Positions 1 through 8,043 of a stretch of 34,521 nucleotides of DNA are shown here, piece after piece. A program made the translations under genes and the position numbers. The DNA lies in assembly GCF_000722545.1 (NCBI RefSeq), contig NZ_JNVM01000001.1, positions 1-34,521 on the forward strand, written 5' to 3'. Numbering within the stretch: position 1 is the stretch's first letter; each line of letters begins with the position of its first letter. The stretch is from Paenibacillus tyrphae. Its GTDB lineage: Bacteria; Bacillota; Bacilli; Paenibacillales; NBRC-103111. The notes under the pieces were generated by a model, which was given only the letters and a program-made list of their open reading frames with translations, was not told the origin of the DNA and made no database searches.

Positions 1-296
1 GGCGGATCGTTTTGCTTTCGAAAGAAGCGATCAAACGCATCTGCCAGGCTGCGAACGGCGGATTGCAAAGCAATGCTGTCCACGTCCTTGAGCCAAGGCC
101 ATTCCTTTTTCAACGCTGGCAGCCCGGTTGCACAGGTCTGGTAAGACAAGCCTCTGCCTGTTTCTTGGAAGGTGTCGTTCCACCTCGCAAGGAAGTGGTT
201 AAAGACAAAGCGAGCGCATCCAAACATCTGATGGATCAGCGTCGTTTGCTCCTCCGTAGGGTAGATGCGAAAGCGAAAAGCTTTATGATGCAACAT
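1..296 (-). CDS. tnpB: IS200/IS605-family OrfB/TnpB, N-terminal part (cut by window edge)
   Basis: Reads right to left and runs off the left edge, so only about 98 residues are visible. They begin MLHHKAFRFRIYPTEEQ and continue through CARFVFNHFLARW and VDSIALQSAVRSLADAF. This is the N-terminal helix-turn-helix region of OrfB/TnpB, with the typical F-R-I-Y-P-T opening and the N-x-x-L-x-x-W stretch. The ATG at 296 follows a near-perfect ribosome binding site (AAAGGAGGTGA on the minus strand, around 303-313). TnpB proteins are RNA-guided nucleases of IS200/IS605 and IS607 elements; the RuvC-like catalytic residues and the omega-RNA would lie beyond the window. No TnpA is visible upstream, so this may be a tnpB-only (IS1341-type) element. 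Whether the gene is intact cannot be judged. Confidence 0.85.
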   Translation of the reverse strand, partial: MLHHKAFRFRIYPTEEQTTLIHQMFGCARFVFNHFLARWNDTFQETGRGLSYQTCATGLPALKKEWPWLKDVDSIALQSAVRSLADAFDRFFRKQNDP

Positions 297-329
297 GCGA
301 GATTCACCTCCTTTGGTGATTCCATGACA

Positions 330-361
330 ATTATAGCACATATGTTCGCATTCATGTACAA
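330..361 (-). promoter_or_regulatory. Promoter of tnpB
   Basis: On the minus strand a perfect -10 (TATAAT, 330-335) carries an extended TGn motif. A possible -35 (TTGTAC, 356-361) is 20 bp away, which is long, so the extended -10 probably does most of the work. It lies about 35 bp before the tnpB start. Confidence 0.5.
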
Positions 362-376
362 GAGATGCTGATTCAT

Positions 377-398
377 CTCCCCCTTATCGAAGAGGGAG
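377..398. repeat. Hairpin, candidate left-end structure of the IS element
   Basis: A 9-bp stem with a 4-nt loop (CTCCCTCTT, CGAT, AAGGGGGAG on the minus strand, one G-T pair). It sits about 80 bp upstream of tnpB and between it and the convergently placed end of the next gene. IS200/IS605 elements use subterminal hairpins for single-strand recognition, so it may mark the left end. It lacks a T-tract on either strand and is therefore a poor terminator. Confidence 0.35.
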
Positions 399-432
399 TC
401 TTCTCAGCCTTAACGATAAATCAAGTCGCAAG

Positions 433-2049
433 TTATGGCGATGTCTCCGCATCTTTGTAATAAAAATGAGCGTACGATAAATTCTGAGGTATATCCCAAA
501 ACTTGAAGCTATAATATTTATCGTAAAAATCTTTGTAGTTATAAACGTACCAGGTATTGGAGTAGGAATTTCCTATTTTTCCGAATTTCTCTTTCCACGC
601 CGCATATAACTGCTGCAAATTTTGTTCCTCGTCAAATTTTTCAGAGCTTAGTATGATGTTGTTTTCCTTATCGCTAGTAACATTCACATTTAAATAGCTT
701 TTCATAAATGAAAGGGAAATATAGATTGTATCATTTACTTGAATGGGATAATCCTTAATCCACACGGCTTTTTCCTTGAATTTCCTCATTCGATTCTCAT
801 AGATGTCATCCGCTTCAAAATTATCCACGTTCATATCTGTTTTAGATACAACTTCCGTGTCCGCCTTAAAGAAAACAACACTTGTCGCCGTGTTCACTCT
901 AAATGCTTGATACTCCGCATTCAATTGCGGGTTGAGGCCCAGTTCGGGAAACGTGATCTGCATAGGGATATAAATATTTTTACCTTTTAGGATCGGTTTG
1001 GCGTCGACTTTTTTGCCATTGATCCATATCTGGGATTGTTCGATCGCCGGTTCCTGTTCAACTTTTTTAATTTTCCATTGATTTGAGGCCTTATTTAGGG
1101 TGAAGATCAATTTCGGCTTTTGCGGCTTTTCGTTCATCGATTGAACCGTAAAGGTTTTAACCGACTCTTCATCGGAGGAAATCTCCTTGATGTCGAGATC
1201 CAGTCCATAATCGTCCATTCCTGAAAAGCTCACGTAATTTCTCATATTAAAATCAATGAGCGTCTGGTCTTCGACGAGTTGCTTCAATTCTTCGGTTAAC
1301 CATTCTTTAAAGTAGAAGTTCTCAACGAAATTTTTGATCACGTCTTGCGGTTGTTTCGGATATACAAAACGCTTATTGTCATTCCCATACTTGAGATCTT
1401 GTTTTTCCTCCCCGGATCCGTCATATTTGGTATACGAAACCACGATATGCTTCTGCACATCGTTCAAGTAATGATAGCTCACACTGTCGAAAATACCATC
1501 GGCATCATAATCTTTCAGCTCCCGAGTCCCGCGTCCTGTCGCATTAGGAAAATTGCTGATTATTTCTTTGATGGTATTCCCGTTTACTTGAAAAATAGAA
1601 AAGCCCGACCCTTGATCCATATGCCCGCCGACAGAATGCAGAACAATGAATTTCTTATCGGGTTCCAGATTCATAATTTCAACATCGGAATGGTGATGCA
1701 CAATCCCTATCGATTCTTTGGGTTCGCCTAACAATTGAAACTCTCCGTCAAATCTGGCAATCAAGATTCGCTTATAGTCTCCGAAAGTAATGATATATTC
1801 TTGCTTTCCATCGCCATCGATATCGTCATGGATTATCTTGTTTAATTGCAGGCCTTCCGGCTGAATTTTCTTGACGAATTCGTCCAATTTCTCCTTCTCG
1901 GGTAATTTAGCAACCGGTTGTTCGGGTTTTGCGGTATGGTTCGCGTTTTCTGTTGAAGCGGTATGACTTGGTGCGTTTGATATACATCCACTTAATATCA
2001 GTACAATCACCAATGGAACGATAAACAAGCTTCTTCTTCTCATTTTCAA
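433..2049 (-). CDS. Lipoprotein with stalk-like (copper amine oxidase N-terminal type) domain
   Basis: Predicted lipoprotein of 538 residues. A basic MKMRRR start leads into a hydrophobic segment and a lipobox LSGC around residue 22, so it should be anchored outside the membrane. Residues of about 60-200 contain Asp-rich segments (DDIDGDGKQEY, DYDADGIFDS) like calcium-binding FG-GAP/VCBS-type repeats. From about residue 340 the pattern IWINGKKVDAKPILKGKNIY followed by NDTIYISLSFMKSYL fits the copper amine oxidase N-terminal-like stalk domain common in Paenibacillus exported proteins. The TTG at 2049 is best spaced from the GAGAGGAAG site; an ATG two codons in is the alternative. The exact function is unknown; a cell-wall role is inference. 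Confidence 0.7.
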   Translation of the reverse strand: MKMRRRSLFIVPLVIVLILSGCISNAPSHTASTENANHTAKPEQPVAKLPEKEKLDEFVKKIQPEGLQLNKIIHDDIDGDGKQEYIITFGDYKRILIARFDGEFQLLGEPKESIGIVHHHSDVEIMNLEPDKKFIVLHSVGGHMDQGSGFSIFQVNGNTIKEIISNFPNATGRGTRELKDYDADGIFDSVSYHYLNDVQKHIVVSYTKYDGSGEEKQDLKYGNDNKRFVYPKQPQDVIKNFVENFYFKEWLTEELKQLVEDQTLIDFNMRNYVSFSGMDDYGLDLDIKEISSDEESVKTFTVQSMNEKPQKPKLIFTLNKASNQWKIKKVEQEPAIEQSQIWINGKKVDAKPILKGKNIYIPMQITFPELGLNPQLNAEYQAFRVNTATSVVFFKADTEVVSKTDMNVDNFEADDIYENRMRKFKEKAVWIKDYPIQVNDTIYISLSFMKSYLNVNVTSDKENNIILSSEKFDEEQNLQQLYAAWKEKFGKIGNSYSNTWYVYNYKDFYDKYYSFKFWDIPQNLSYAHFYYKDAETSP

Positions 2050-2090
2050 CTTACTTCCTCTCTGGTAGCTGCAAAAAACTTTATCCTATT

Positions 2091-2143
2091 TATATCGGAC
2101 AATCTTATTTTCTATTTAATGTAAATTTCCACACACTTCTGGA
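2091..2143. repeat. Two-block intergenic repeat, copy A
   Basis: A TATATCGGA block (2091-2099), 19 T-rich bases, then a 25-bp block (2119-2143) starting ATGTAAATTT and ending CTGGA. The same arrangement, with the same 19-base spacing and only two mismatches in the 25-bp block, recurs at 9813-9865. Both copies lie upstream of minus-strand genes. No open reading frame covers it. Confidence 0.6.
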
Positions 2144-2166
2144 CATAAATTGAACGAATCTTTAAT

Positions 2167-2208
2167 CAAAAAAATAAAGCAGCTGAGAAGTTACTTCTCA
2201 ACTGCTTT
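2167..2208 (-). terminator. Rho-independent terminator of the small secreted-protein gene
   Basis: On the minus strand AAAGCAGTTGAGAAG pairs with CTTCTCAGCTGCTTT around a short loop, with one mismatch, followed by a run of T (ATTTTTTTG). It starts about 15 bp after the stop codon of the gene ending at 2222. Confidence 0.85.
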
Positions 2209-2221
2209 GCAAATTATCCAG

Positions 2222-2521
2222 CTAGCAAATTACCGTTCCAATATACACAGCAGTATAAGTGCCATCCGCATTATTTAAAACCGCGAAAAGATCAATTGGG
2301 CCTGAATAACCGCCCCGATCATACTCATACTGCATTGGAATTTCAGTTTGGGTCTTGTAGGTTTTTCTGACTTCGACTTTCTTCGGTTTGCACCCCATGA
2401 CTTCCATATTTCCCTGCGAAACATTGGAAGGGACCGCTGTTGACGCGATTGCCGCCCCCTGGGCACTGAACAAGGCTGATCCTGCGATAATTGCGCTTAA
2501 TAGAAGAGTAGAACGTTTCAT
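2222..2521 (-). CDS. Small secreted protein of unknown function
   Basis: A 99-residue protein with a clear Sec signal peptide: MKRSTLLL, a hydrophobic core, and a likely cleavage after an A-x-A site near residues 25-28. The mature part has only about 70 residues, with two cysteines (one in MGCKPKK, one as the last residue) that could form a disulfide. A Tyr-rich segment MQYEYDRGGYSGPIDLF precedes a short beta-like tail (DGTYTAVYIGTVIC). It is not a family I recognise. The ATG is preceded by GGAGGT at 10 bp and the gene has its own terminator, so it is probably monocistronic. Confidence 0.7.
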   Translation of the reverse strand: MKRSTLLLSAIIAGSALFSAQGAAIASTAVPSNVSQGNMEVMGCKPKKVEVRKTYKTQTEIPMQYEYDRGGYSGPIDLFAVLNNADGTYTAVYIGTVIC

Positions 2522-2693
2522 CGTTTAATCTACCTCCAGTTGGAGTAAGTTTTGATAGTACAGCTTTATATATATCATAATGAGCTGAGTGAAATGGGCG
2601 ATTTTGATTATCCTGCAGAATAGCCGCTTTATCTCGTGCATAAAATGTCGAAATCGAACTCGGACAGCATGCCGCCGCCGCATAAGGAGCATT

Positions 2694-2714
2694 AAAAAGC
2701 CCCAAAGGGGGGGG
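2694..2714 (-). terminator. Weak terminator-like element
   Basis: On the minus strand a run of C, TTT, GGGG and then CTTTTT can form a short G-C hairpin with a following T-run, about 20 bp after the stop of the gene ending at 2732. The stem is only 4 bp, so the call is tentative. The rest of the interval to the upstream start at 2521 shows nothing recognisable. Confidence 0.35.
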
Positions 2715-2731
2715 ATTAGCCATGCGCAATC

Positions 2732-3340
2732 TTAGACCTGCCCGGGCAATTTAATCTGAAACACCTCGGAATTGGGTCTTAAAACATACTCCTCCTCTAT
2801 CACGTCATATTCGCCTATTAATGTCTCCTTGCTATATTGGCGCATGGATTCAATCAGCGTCTGACTTTCGTTTAGTCTAACCTTCACATAACTGCTCTTC
2901 GTAATCGACTCGTAAGTTCTTGGCTCATTCGTCGGCACCATGCTGTTGTTCTGAATATTTCTCATCGTCGCTTCAAACGCTTCATGATCAAAAAATGCAT
3001 AGGGAGTCGGATAGGAATCGTACCGATGGACAAGCAATTCATTGTCAGCCGGGGAGTACCTCTGCAACAGGTGCCCATCCCATACCCAAATGTGCCCTTC
3101 CATGGGTCCTTCGGTATATTCAGCACGATATCGGCCTTTGGAGTCAAGCCATAGGTTTCCTGTATCCTTGGATTTTACAGTAAACTCATTTTCATCGTAG
3201 GAAACACTTACGATCTTGATAAAGTGAAATTTTTGTACCTCTTCAAGATCGACCGCGTAAGGAATCTGAGAGGTGACGCTCTTCCTTCGGAATAGGGATA
3301 AGACCGCAGATCGAAGATTCGTTAGAAATTGGTTTCGCAT
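2732..3340 (-). CDS. Unknown protein, possibly LolA-like fold
   Basis: A 202-residue protein with a polar N-terminus and no convincing signal peptide or membrane segment; a short hydrophobic stretch (SAVLSLF) is too weak for either. The middle, FTVKSKDTGNLWLDSKGRYR then GHIWVWDGHLLQRYSPADNE, reads as repeated beta-strands with a W-D-G turn. That resembles LolA/MucB-type proteins and lipoprotein-associated anti-sigma relatives in Firmicutes, where a protein senses or carries a lipid. This similarity is a fold-level impression only. ATG at 3340 is preceded by GAGGG at about 6 bp. Upstream (3341-3576) no gene is visible. Confidence 0.55.
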   Translation of the reverse strand: MRNQFLTNLRSAVLSLFRRKSVTSQIPYAVDLEEVQKFHFIKIVSVSYDENEFTVKSKDTGNLWLDSKGRYRAEYTEGPMEGHIWVWDGHLLQRYSPADNELLVHRYDSYPTPYAFFDHEAFEATMRNIQNNSMVPTNEPRTYESITKSSYVKVRLNESQTLIESMRQYSKETLIGEYDVIEEEYVLRPNSEVFQIKLPGQV

Positions 3341-3576
3341 ATTCGCCCTCGTAAGTTAAGTAATAGTATTTGTGCTTAAAATACAGCTTGCCGGATCCCC
3401 CCAACAAAATGCTCAATACTAGTTATAATTATCGGTTTTTCCAATAAAAGCATTAGCGTTCAGAAGCAGAAATGAATCGTTTGTTGTCATGAAAAATCCC
3501 CTTAGTTAACAGTATTGAGTCCATCGTAACATGAACTCTTTTCTCACTGTCAGCCGTAAGGGGATAATATCATTCC

Positions 3577-4941
3577 TTATAAGGCGGAACTGGTCTTTCT
3601 CCTTATGGAAAGCCTGTCTAAGAAGGATACCACGAGCAGAGACAACAAACCGACACCGATTGGTATACCGAACGCTTCATACGAAAATGGCGCTCCTTCA
3701 AGCTTAAGCTCGCTTGTGGCACGATACTCCAGCCGCTTGGCAGCAAATTTTGCCGTTCGGATATCCTCCTGCTTCGCCAAATCTTCAAAAGCAGGCTCCA
3801 TAGCGAACCGCTCCGGCGCATCACTATGCAGGAACAACTGCGCAGCTTTGCCGCCATTCTCGTTCCAGTTTCGGATATCGTCCGCAGCGCGCGTCTTAAC
3901 GTCCGACCCTACAAAAATCATTTTGTCGAGTTTCGGCGCATCCGCTATTTGATATCGGGCGATCAGATTCAGGCCGTGCCTGGTTACAACCGGTTCACGT
4001 TTGCTTGAAATCGTCAACGTCGTCGTCGTACCGGAAGCTCCGTACGTGTCAAAAGCCGAGGATAACGCTAGTTCGTCAGCGCCGTTATACAGAAGGATTC
4101 CGTTCTTTTTCTTGCTCCATTGAAACGCATTGTTCAAAATATAGACGATATCGCTAAGTCCAGCCGTGAAAGGCTCCATTTGCGGATGTCCAACAAAATC
4201 GTAGGAAGGGTATTTCATTTCCTTCGCCACTTTCGCCGCTGCCGGCTCCCCGAGTTGCCGGGATATGACGTATAGCGTGGCATCCATCCCTGAAGTCAGG
4301 CCGGCGGAAGAGACCAGGTTGCCGTCAGGCACGTAGCGCTGATCCCTTATCCAACGAACCTCGGCATATTGCTTTTCCAGCCTGTCGATATCTCCCCAAT
4401 GCGTTGCCGCAGATTTCCCGTTCAACAGGCCGGTATCCGCCAAATTTTCCGCTCCATTGCAAATAGACAAGAGGGTCGTTTCCGTGCTTGAATGTTTTCT
4501 TATCCATTCGCGGACAGGCTTGTACTTCGCCTCATCCAGAATCGGCATGAAAGGAATCACGATAATATCCGGGCCTTTTCCCGTCAAGCGGTCCAACTCA
4601 TCGAACGTATAGTGCGGTACAACATCAAGGCCGCCCGTTAACGACTTGATGTTTTTGTCGGGAGCTGCCGCAAAAACATTGTACGATTCTGTCATGGAGA
4701 ACATTTCATATGGAACCAGAAAATCGAATATCTCGGTCACTTCGTTCGCCAAAATAACGGCCACAGTCGGCTTTTTTGAATCATAGGCAGGAGCTTGGAG
4801 ACTTTGTATAGAAGCAGGGACCGGCTTATCGTAAATCGACATAGCCTCCTGCATCGTAGAGGCAAAACCAACCGCTCCAGTTCCTCCCACGATCAGCACG
4901 AAAACGCACACATACACGATGAAACGCCATACTTTTTTCAA
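3577..4941 (-). CDS. Membrane-anchored double DJ-1/PfpI-domain protein
   Basis: 454 residues. A hydrophobic N-terminal segment (about 5-27) and a C-terminal one (about 424-441, followed by RLSIRRK) flank an external body. Residues of about 58-270 form a DJ-1/PfpI domain of the GATase1-like type found in AraC-like GlxA regulators: VAVILANEVTEIFDFLVPYE at its start and the nucleophile-elbow motif LLSICNGAENLADTGLL with the Cys, followed by ATHW. A second, similar unit starts near residue 283 (GILLYNGADELALSSAFDTY) but shows no elbow cysteine. A TTG start follows GGGAGAGAAGGAAA. Such proteins are usually cytosolic or fused to DNA-binding domains, so a double, membrane-tethered form is unusual. 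The substrate is unknown. Confidence 0.75.
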   Translation of the reverse strand: MKKVWRFIVYVCVFVLIVGGTGAVGFASTMQEAMSIYDKPVPASIQSLQAPAYDSKKPTVAVILANEVTEIFDFLVPYEMFSMTESYNVFAAAPDKNIKSLTGGLDVVPHYTFDELDRLTGKGPDIIVIPFMPILDEAKYKPVREWIRKHSSTETTLLSICNGAENLADTGLLNGKSAATHWGDIDRLEKQYAEVRWIRDQRYVPDGNLVSSAGLTSGMDATLYVISRQLGEPAAAKVAKEMKYPSYDFVGHPQMEPFTAGLSDIVYILNNAFQWSKKKNGILLYNGADELALSSAFDTYGASGTTTTLTISSKREPVVTRHGLNLIARYQIADAPKLDKMIFVGSDVKTRAADDIRNWNENGGKAAQLFLHSDAPERFAMEPAFEDLAKQEDIRTAKFAAKRLEYRATSELKLEGAPFSYEAFGIPIGVGLLSLLVVSFLDRLSIRRKTSSAL

Positions 4942-5187
4942 TTTCCTTCTCTCCCTTAATTTTCTCTAGTTACTTATTTATTACTATTTACCTCCTTAAT
5001 TAAAGAATAAAGGGAGAAATTATATTAATAAACTCGCCCGAAGACTGTATTTTCCCCGGACTAAGGTCCAGATACGAAACTTTTGTTCCGCAACGGCAGC
5101 CCAATACTTCTTTTTTTATAATATAACTGACTGGTCTTTTTATGAATATGACTCGATTGGGCTATTCTTGCGGTACCGGAGGATAAG

Positions 5188-5324
5188 GCAGTTGGATCGA
5201 GCGTGAGCGATTTTCAAGTCGGAGACGATGTTTTCTTCCAGCTTGAACGGAGAAGCGAGGGACATATGCGGATAAAAATCGGATCCGTGAGCTGGTGGAG
5301 GCGAAAAAAATAAAGCCGGTCATC
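5188..5324 (+). pseudogene. Relic of an MDR-type quinone oxidoreductase
   Basis: Two fragments typical of zinc-type or NADPH:quinone oxidoreductases lie side by side. AVGSSVSDFQVGDDVFF (5188-5238) matches the GroES-like part near residue 80 of such enzymes, and IRELVEAKKIKPVI (5283-5324), in another frame, matches the segment near residue 290. The central Rossmann domain, about 600 bp in an intact gene, is missing. The remainder of the gap from 4942 to 5424 shows no recognisable gene; a TATAAT-like stretch is present near 5116. Confidence 0.6.
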
Positions 5325-5424
5325 GCGACAATATCCGCGTTGGCAGCCTTATGTTGGTTTGCTGAGCAATCGTTCCCCGTCAATGATGGTCAGGTAAACG
5401 ATGAAGCGGTATCTCTTGCGACAT

Positions 5425-5865
5425 TTAGTAAATCGAAAAATGCACCCAATCTTTTCCTTGAACGGCGTTCATTTCTTTGAAGAAAGCTTGAGCACGCTTG
5501 TTATTCACAGAAGTGATCCATGTCATATTGGCGTATCCCTGTTCTGTGCAGTAATTTTTGCATGTAAGATAAAGCTGTGATTCAAGTTCGGAATTTCTAT
5601 AGGCTTCCTTGACATACAGGTCATTCATTACAGCGATTTTATCTGCTTTCATCGTGCTGAATGTAAAGTAAAGCGTCGCAAAACCTACTAATTGTCCGTT
5701 ATCTTCCAAAACGAACTGTTTCCCTTGCTGGTTATCGAAAAGGGTTTGAATCAGATGATGAACCTTCTCGACAGGCGGGCCAGGGTTTTTATAAAAGTCT
5801 ACGATGTACTCATACATTAGTTCAGTCAAACCAGTTACATCTTCAGGCGCAGCCATTCTTATCAA
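5425..5865 (-). CDS. GNAT-family N-acetyltransferase
   Basis: A GNAT fold is readable from start to end: IRMAAPEDVTGLTELM at the N-terminus, LEDNGQLVGFATLYFTFSTM for beta2-beta4, IAVMNDLYVKEAYRNSEL for the acetyl-CoA loop, and MTWITSVNNKRAQAFFKEM for the last helix-strand unit. I chose the TTG at 5865, which sits 8 bp after GGGGG; an ATG seven codons upstream is possible but lacks a well-spaced site. The pyrophosphate-binding loop is odd: the usual R/Q-x-x-G-x-G/A is YRNSELES here, without the glycines, so acetyl-CoA binding may be altered. About 146 residues, normal for the family. Substrate unknown. Confidence 0.8.
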   Translation of the reverse strand: MIRMAAPEDVTGLTELMYEYIVDFYKNPGPPVEKVHHLIQTLFDNQQGKQFVLEDNGQLVGFATLYFTFSTMKADKIAVMNDLYVKEAYRNSELESQLYLTCKNYCTEQGYANMTWITSVNNKRAQAFFKEMNAVQGKDWVHFSIY

Positions 5866-6024
5866 AAAGATTACCCCCACTCTCATGTGTTAAGAATAAA
5901 TATACATAATTAAGAATAAACATGCAACCGTTTCGAATCGAAATCCCCATTGCCGCTTGACAAAATTTCAAGAATTGATTTGCTGGATCCGCCCGAGAAT
6001 GATAGGAGACGACAGGGGCAGCGT

Positions 6025-7293
6025 TCAACAATTCGTAATCAGCGGCATTAAAATACTTACCTCGGTTCCTTTGCCTTTCTCACTTTTAAAGTCTATTTTC
6101 CCATCGAATGCTTTGATGATTTTAAAGGTTACCATTAACCCAAGTCCCGTTCCGTTGTTTTGCGTGGAATAAAAAGGAGTTCCCAATTTGTCCAACTCTT
6201 CCCCGGACATTCCACACCCATTATCACAAATCTTTATACAAACATCCAGTTGATCGGCTTGATAGGCATGAATTGAAACGATCCCCTGCTGAGACTTTGA
6301 CGCTTCTATGGAGTTTTTTACAACGTTATTCAGCGCCTGAATTAATTTGGACTTGTCCGCTCTCACCCAAAGATCGCCTTCCGAATTCATTTCCACCCTT
6401 ACGTTATTCATTTGGGATAAAGGATGAATCATTTCGTTCATTTGATGAAATACATCTGCTACCGACAGCACTTCAACTTTTTCAAGCTGCGGCTTCGCAT
6501 AATTCAAATAATCGTTGATCACATACTCTACCCGTTTCAGTTCGGCGACGGTCGTTTCCAAATAATGCTTTGTTTTCCCCTCCGCATCTCTTAGTGCCAA
6601 TTGGATAAAACCTTTAATAACGGTTAAAGGCGATCGAAGCTCATGCGCTACAGAAGAGGCTAAGTGACCTGCGATGCTTAATTTTTCCGAATGCAAGATT
6701 TGTTCTTGCATGCTATTCGTGTGAATCGTTACTTCCATCAAAAAAACAGACATACACATGGCGGCCAATTGAAGTAGACCGACTTGGAAAACGAGGGACA
6801 TATTCATTTCGCTTGCTTGGCTCTGGTTAATAAAAGCACATAAAGATGCCATAAACGTAACAAACCATAAACCCATGATAATGAAAAAACGATTTTGAGG
6901 GGTTCTTTTATTAAACTGAGGTACAAAAATAGAGGTAGCGGCGCAAACCAAAGCTGCTGTAACAAAACTACCAAAAAAACCATGAAGAAAACCTTGAAGA
7001 TCGATTAGAAATCGACTGATTGAAAAGCAAGCAAAAGAGATCGCCCCACCGATAAAGCCCCCGTATAACAAAGAAATGATTAACGGAATGTTTCTTAAAT
7101 CGCCGTCCAGGTCATTGCTTATTGGATTGGGCAAAAGCATGGATAATATGATGGCTATGCCGCACAACATACCAAGTAAAATCTTATTTTTAAGAGGCGA
7201 TCTTTTTAAGACAGGCTTTGTTAATACAACAAATTGATATAGCAATATCGGGAATAAAATATCAAGAAAATCTAGTAATAGATCCTTAATCAT
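6025..7293 (-). CDS. Orphan membrane sensor histidine kinase
   Basis: About 422 residues from ATG 7293, which follows GAGGTGG at 7 bp. The N-terminal half has several hydrophobic segments resembling the 5TMR-LYT sensor (PLIISLLYGGFIGGAISF). Then come a dimerisation/phosphoacceptor domain with the H-box SSVAHELRSPLTVIKGF near residue 215 and an ATPase domain with N-box LNNVVKNSIEAS, G1 DNGCGMS and G2 GTGLGL. The P-x-F-Y-S-T F-box (LGTPFYSTQNN) is also intact. The layout is that of Bacillus sporulation-type kinases such as KinB-like proteins, where a phosphorelay rather than an adjacent regulator receives phosphate. No response regulator gene is adjacent, which fits an orphan kinase. The signal is unknown. 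Confidence 0.85.
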   Translation of the reverse strand: MIKDLLLDFLDILFPILLYQFVVLTKPVLKRSPLKNKILLGMLCGIAIILSMLLPNPISNDLDGDLRNIPLIISLLYGGFIGGAISFACFSISRFLIDLQGFLHGFFGSFVTAALVCAATSIFVPQFNKRTPQNRFFIIMGLWFVTFMASLCAFINQSQASEMNMSLVFQVGLLQLAAMCMSVFLMEVTIHTNSMQEQILHSEKLSIAGHLASSVAHELRSPLTVIKGFIQLALRDAEGKTKHYLETTVAELKRVEYVINDYLNYAKPQLEKVEVLSVADVFHQMNEMIHPLSQMNNVRVEMNSEGDLWVRADKSKLIQALNNVVKNSIEASKSQQGIVSIHAYQADQLDVCIKICDNGCGMSGEELDKLGTPFYSTQNNGTGLGLMVTFKIIKAFDGKIDFKSEKGKGTEVSILMPLITNC

Positions 7294-7433
7294 TTTGTTC
7301 CACCTCAAAAAGATGATTATTTTTACTATAGCACCATTTTCCATAATAATCCAATAATCAAAGAATACCTCCTTCACCTGTTCCGGGCAAGCTTTTGCTA
7401 AACCACGAACAATGTTAATTTTTGGTAAATGTA

Positions 7434-7462
7434 TTGTCACGGCTTCTCCTGTGCCTTATGAT
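7434..7462 (+). promoter_or_regulatory. Sigma-A promoter of the secreted repeat protein
   Basis: TTGTCA (7434-7439), 17 bp, TATGAT (7457-7462). Good matches to both boxes with ideal spacing, about 40 bp upstream of the GTG start at 7504. Confidence 0.7.
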
Positions 7463-7503
7463 TACATTGTAACAAAAATATACAATTAATGGAGGGATTC
7501 CTA

Positions 7504-7932
7504 GTGAAAGCTTTTAAATCATTACTGCTATCCACCGTCGTTGCCGCGTCTATTCTTGCTGTTACATCCGCCGCTTCCGCCCATCCACTGGTCAATATTC
7601 ATAGCTACAGCTCGTTTGGTACATATAAAACAGCGTTGGACAAGCAGCTGACGATTGATTTAAACCATGCCTACGATCAATGGGAGCTCGACGAACACTA
7701 TAAACAATACTACGCTGATATCGCAACGGCGACCGTATATTTTAAAGGTATGGGATACGGTGAGCCGCGATTGAGCCTGGTACATTACAAAACGTTCGAT
7801 TCGTACAAAGCGGAATTGGACAAATTGCTGACATACGATTGGAATCATGCCTTCGACCAGTTTGAACTGGATCGGATCACGGCTCAATACGATGCCGACA
7901 TCGCCGCTGCCAAAATTTATTTTGGAGTATAA
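7504..7932 (+). CDS. Secreted protein built of two tandem repeats
   Basis: About 142 residues from GTG 7504, which follows GGAGGG at 8 bp. A Sec signal peptide (VKAFKSLLLSTVVAASILAV, then an A-S-A cleavage region) precedes two similar units of about 45 residues. Unit 1 holds YKTALDKQLTIDLNHAYDQW then YYADIATATVYFKG; unit 2 holds YKAELDKLLTYDWNHAFDQF then YDADIAAAKIYFG. The repeated core is S/T-Y-K-x-x-L-D-K-x-L-T, N-H-A-[YF]-D-Q and DIA-A-Y-F. The helices are amphipathic and rich in aromatic and acidic residues. I do not recognise the family. It has its own promoter and terminator, so it is a stand-alone exported protein. Confidence 0.75.
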   Translation: MKAFKSLLLSTVVAASILAVTSAASAHPLVNIHSYSSFGTYKTALDKQLTIDLNHAYDQWELDEHYKQYYADIATATVYFKGMGYGEPRLSLVHYKTFDSYKAELDKLLTYDWNHAFDQFELDRITAQYDADIAAAKIYFGV

Positions 7933-7960
7933 TCATCGTTAATTGCATCATTGATGTAAC

Positions 7961-7993
7961 AAACTCTTTCGGATCATCCGGGGGAGTTTTTTT
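7961..7993 (+). terminator. Rho-independent terminator of the secreted repeat protein
   Basis: AAACTCTTTCGGA pairs with TCCGGGGGAGTTT (three G-T pairs) around a 3-nt loop, and the 3' arm runs into seven Ts. It starts about 28 bp after the stop at 7932. Confidence 0.8.
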
Positions 7994-8011
7994 ATGCGGA
8001 AAGAGCGGTCG

Positions 8012-8038
8012 AAAAAAGCCCGGCTGGATTCGCCGGGC
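8012..8038 (-). terminator. Rho-independent terminator of the VOC gene
   Basis: On the minus strand GCCCGGC pairs with GCCGGGC around a 7-nt loop, followed by six Ts. It directly follows the stop codon at 8044. Confidence 0.9.
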
Positions 8039-8043
8039 ATCGG

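Noticed and set aside
12..371. Plus-strand open frame of 119 codons at the left edge
   Set aside because: It lies opposite the recognisable TnpB N-terminus, has no binding site and no protein-like pattern.
2343..2729. Minus-strand frame of 128 codons overlapping the small secreted protein
   Set aside because: It overlaps a gene with a signal peptide, good binding site and terminator in another frame and shows no domain.
3412..3519. 9-bp inverted repeat CTCAATACT / AGTATTGAG in the gap upstream of 3340
   Set aside because: Arms are 90 bp apart in AT-rich DNA and match no promoter; chance is likely.
5870..6024. Extra small genes between the GNAT and sensor-kinase genes
   Set aside because: Short frames there have no binding site and no protein-like sequence.
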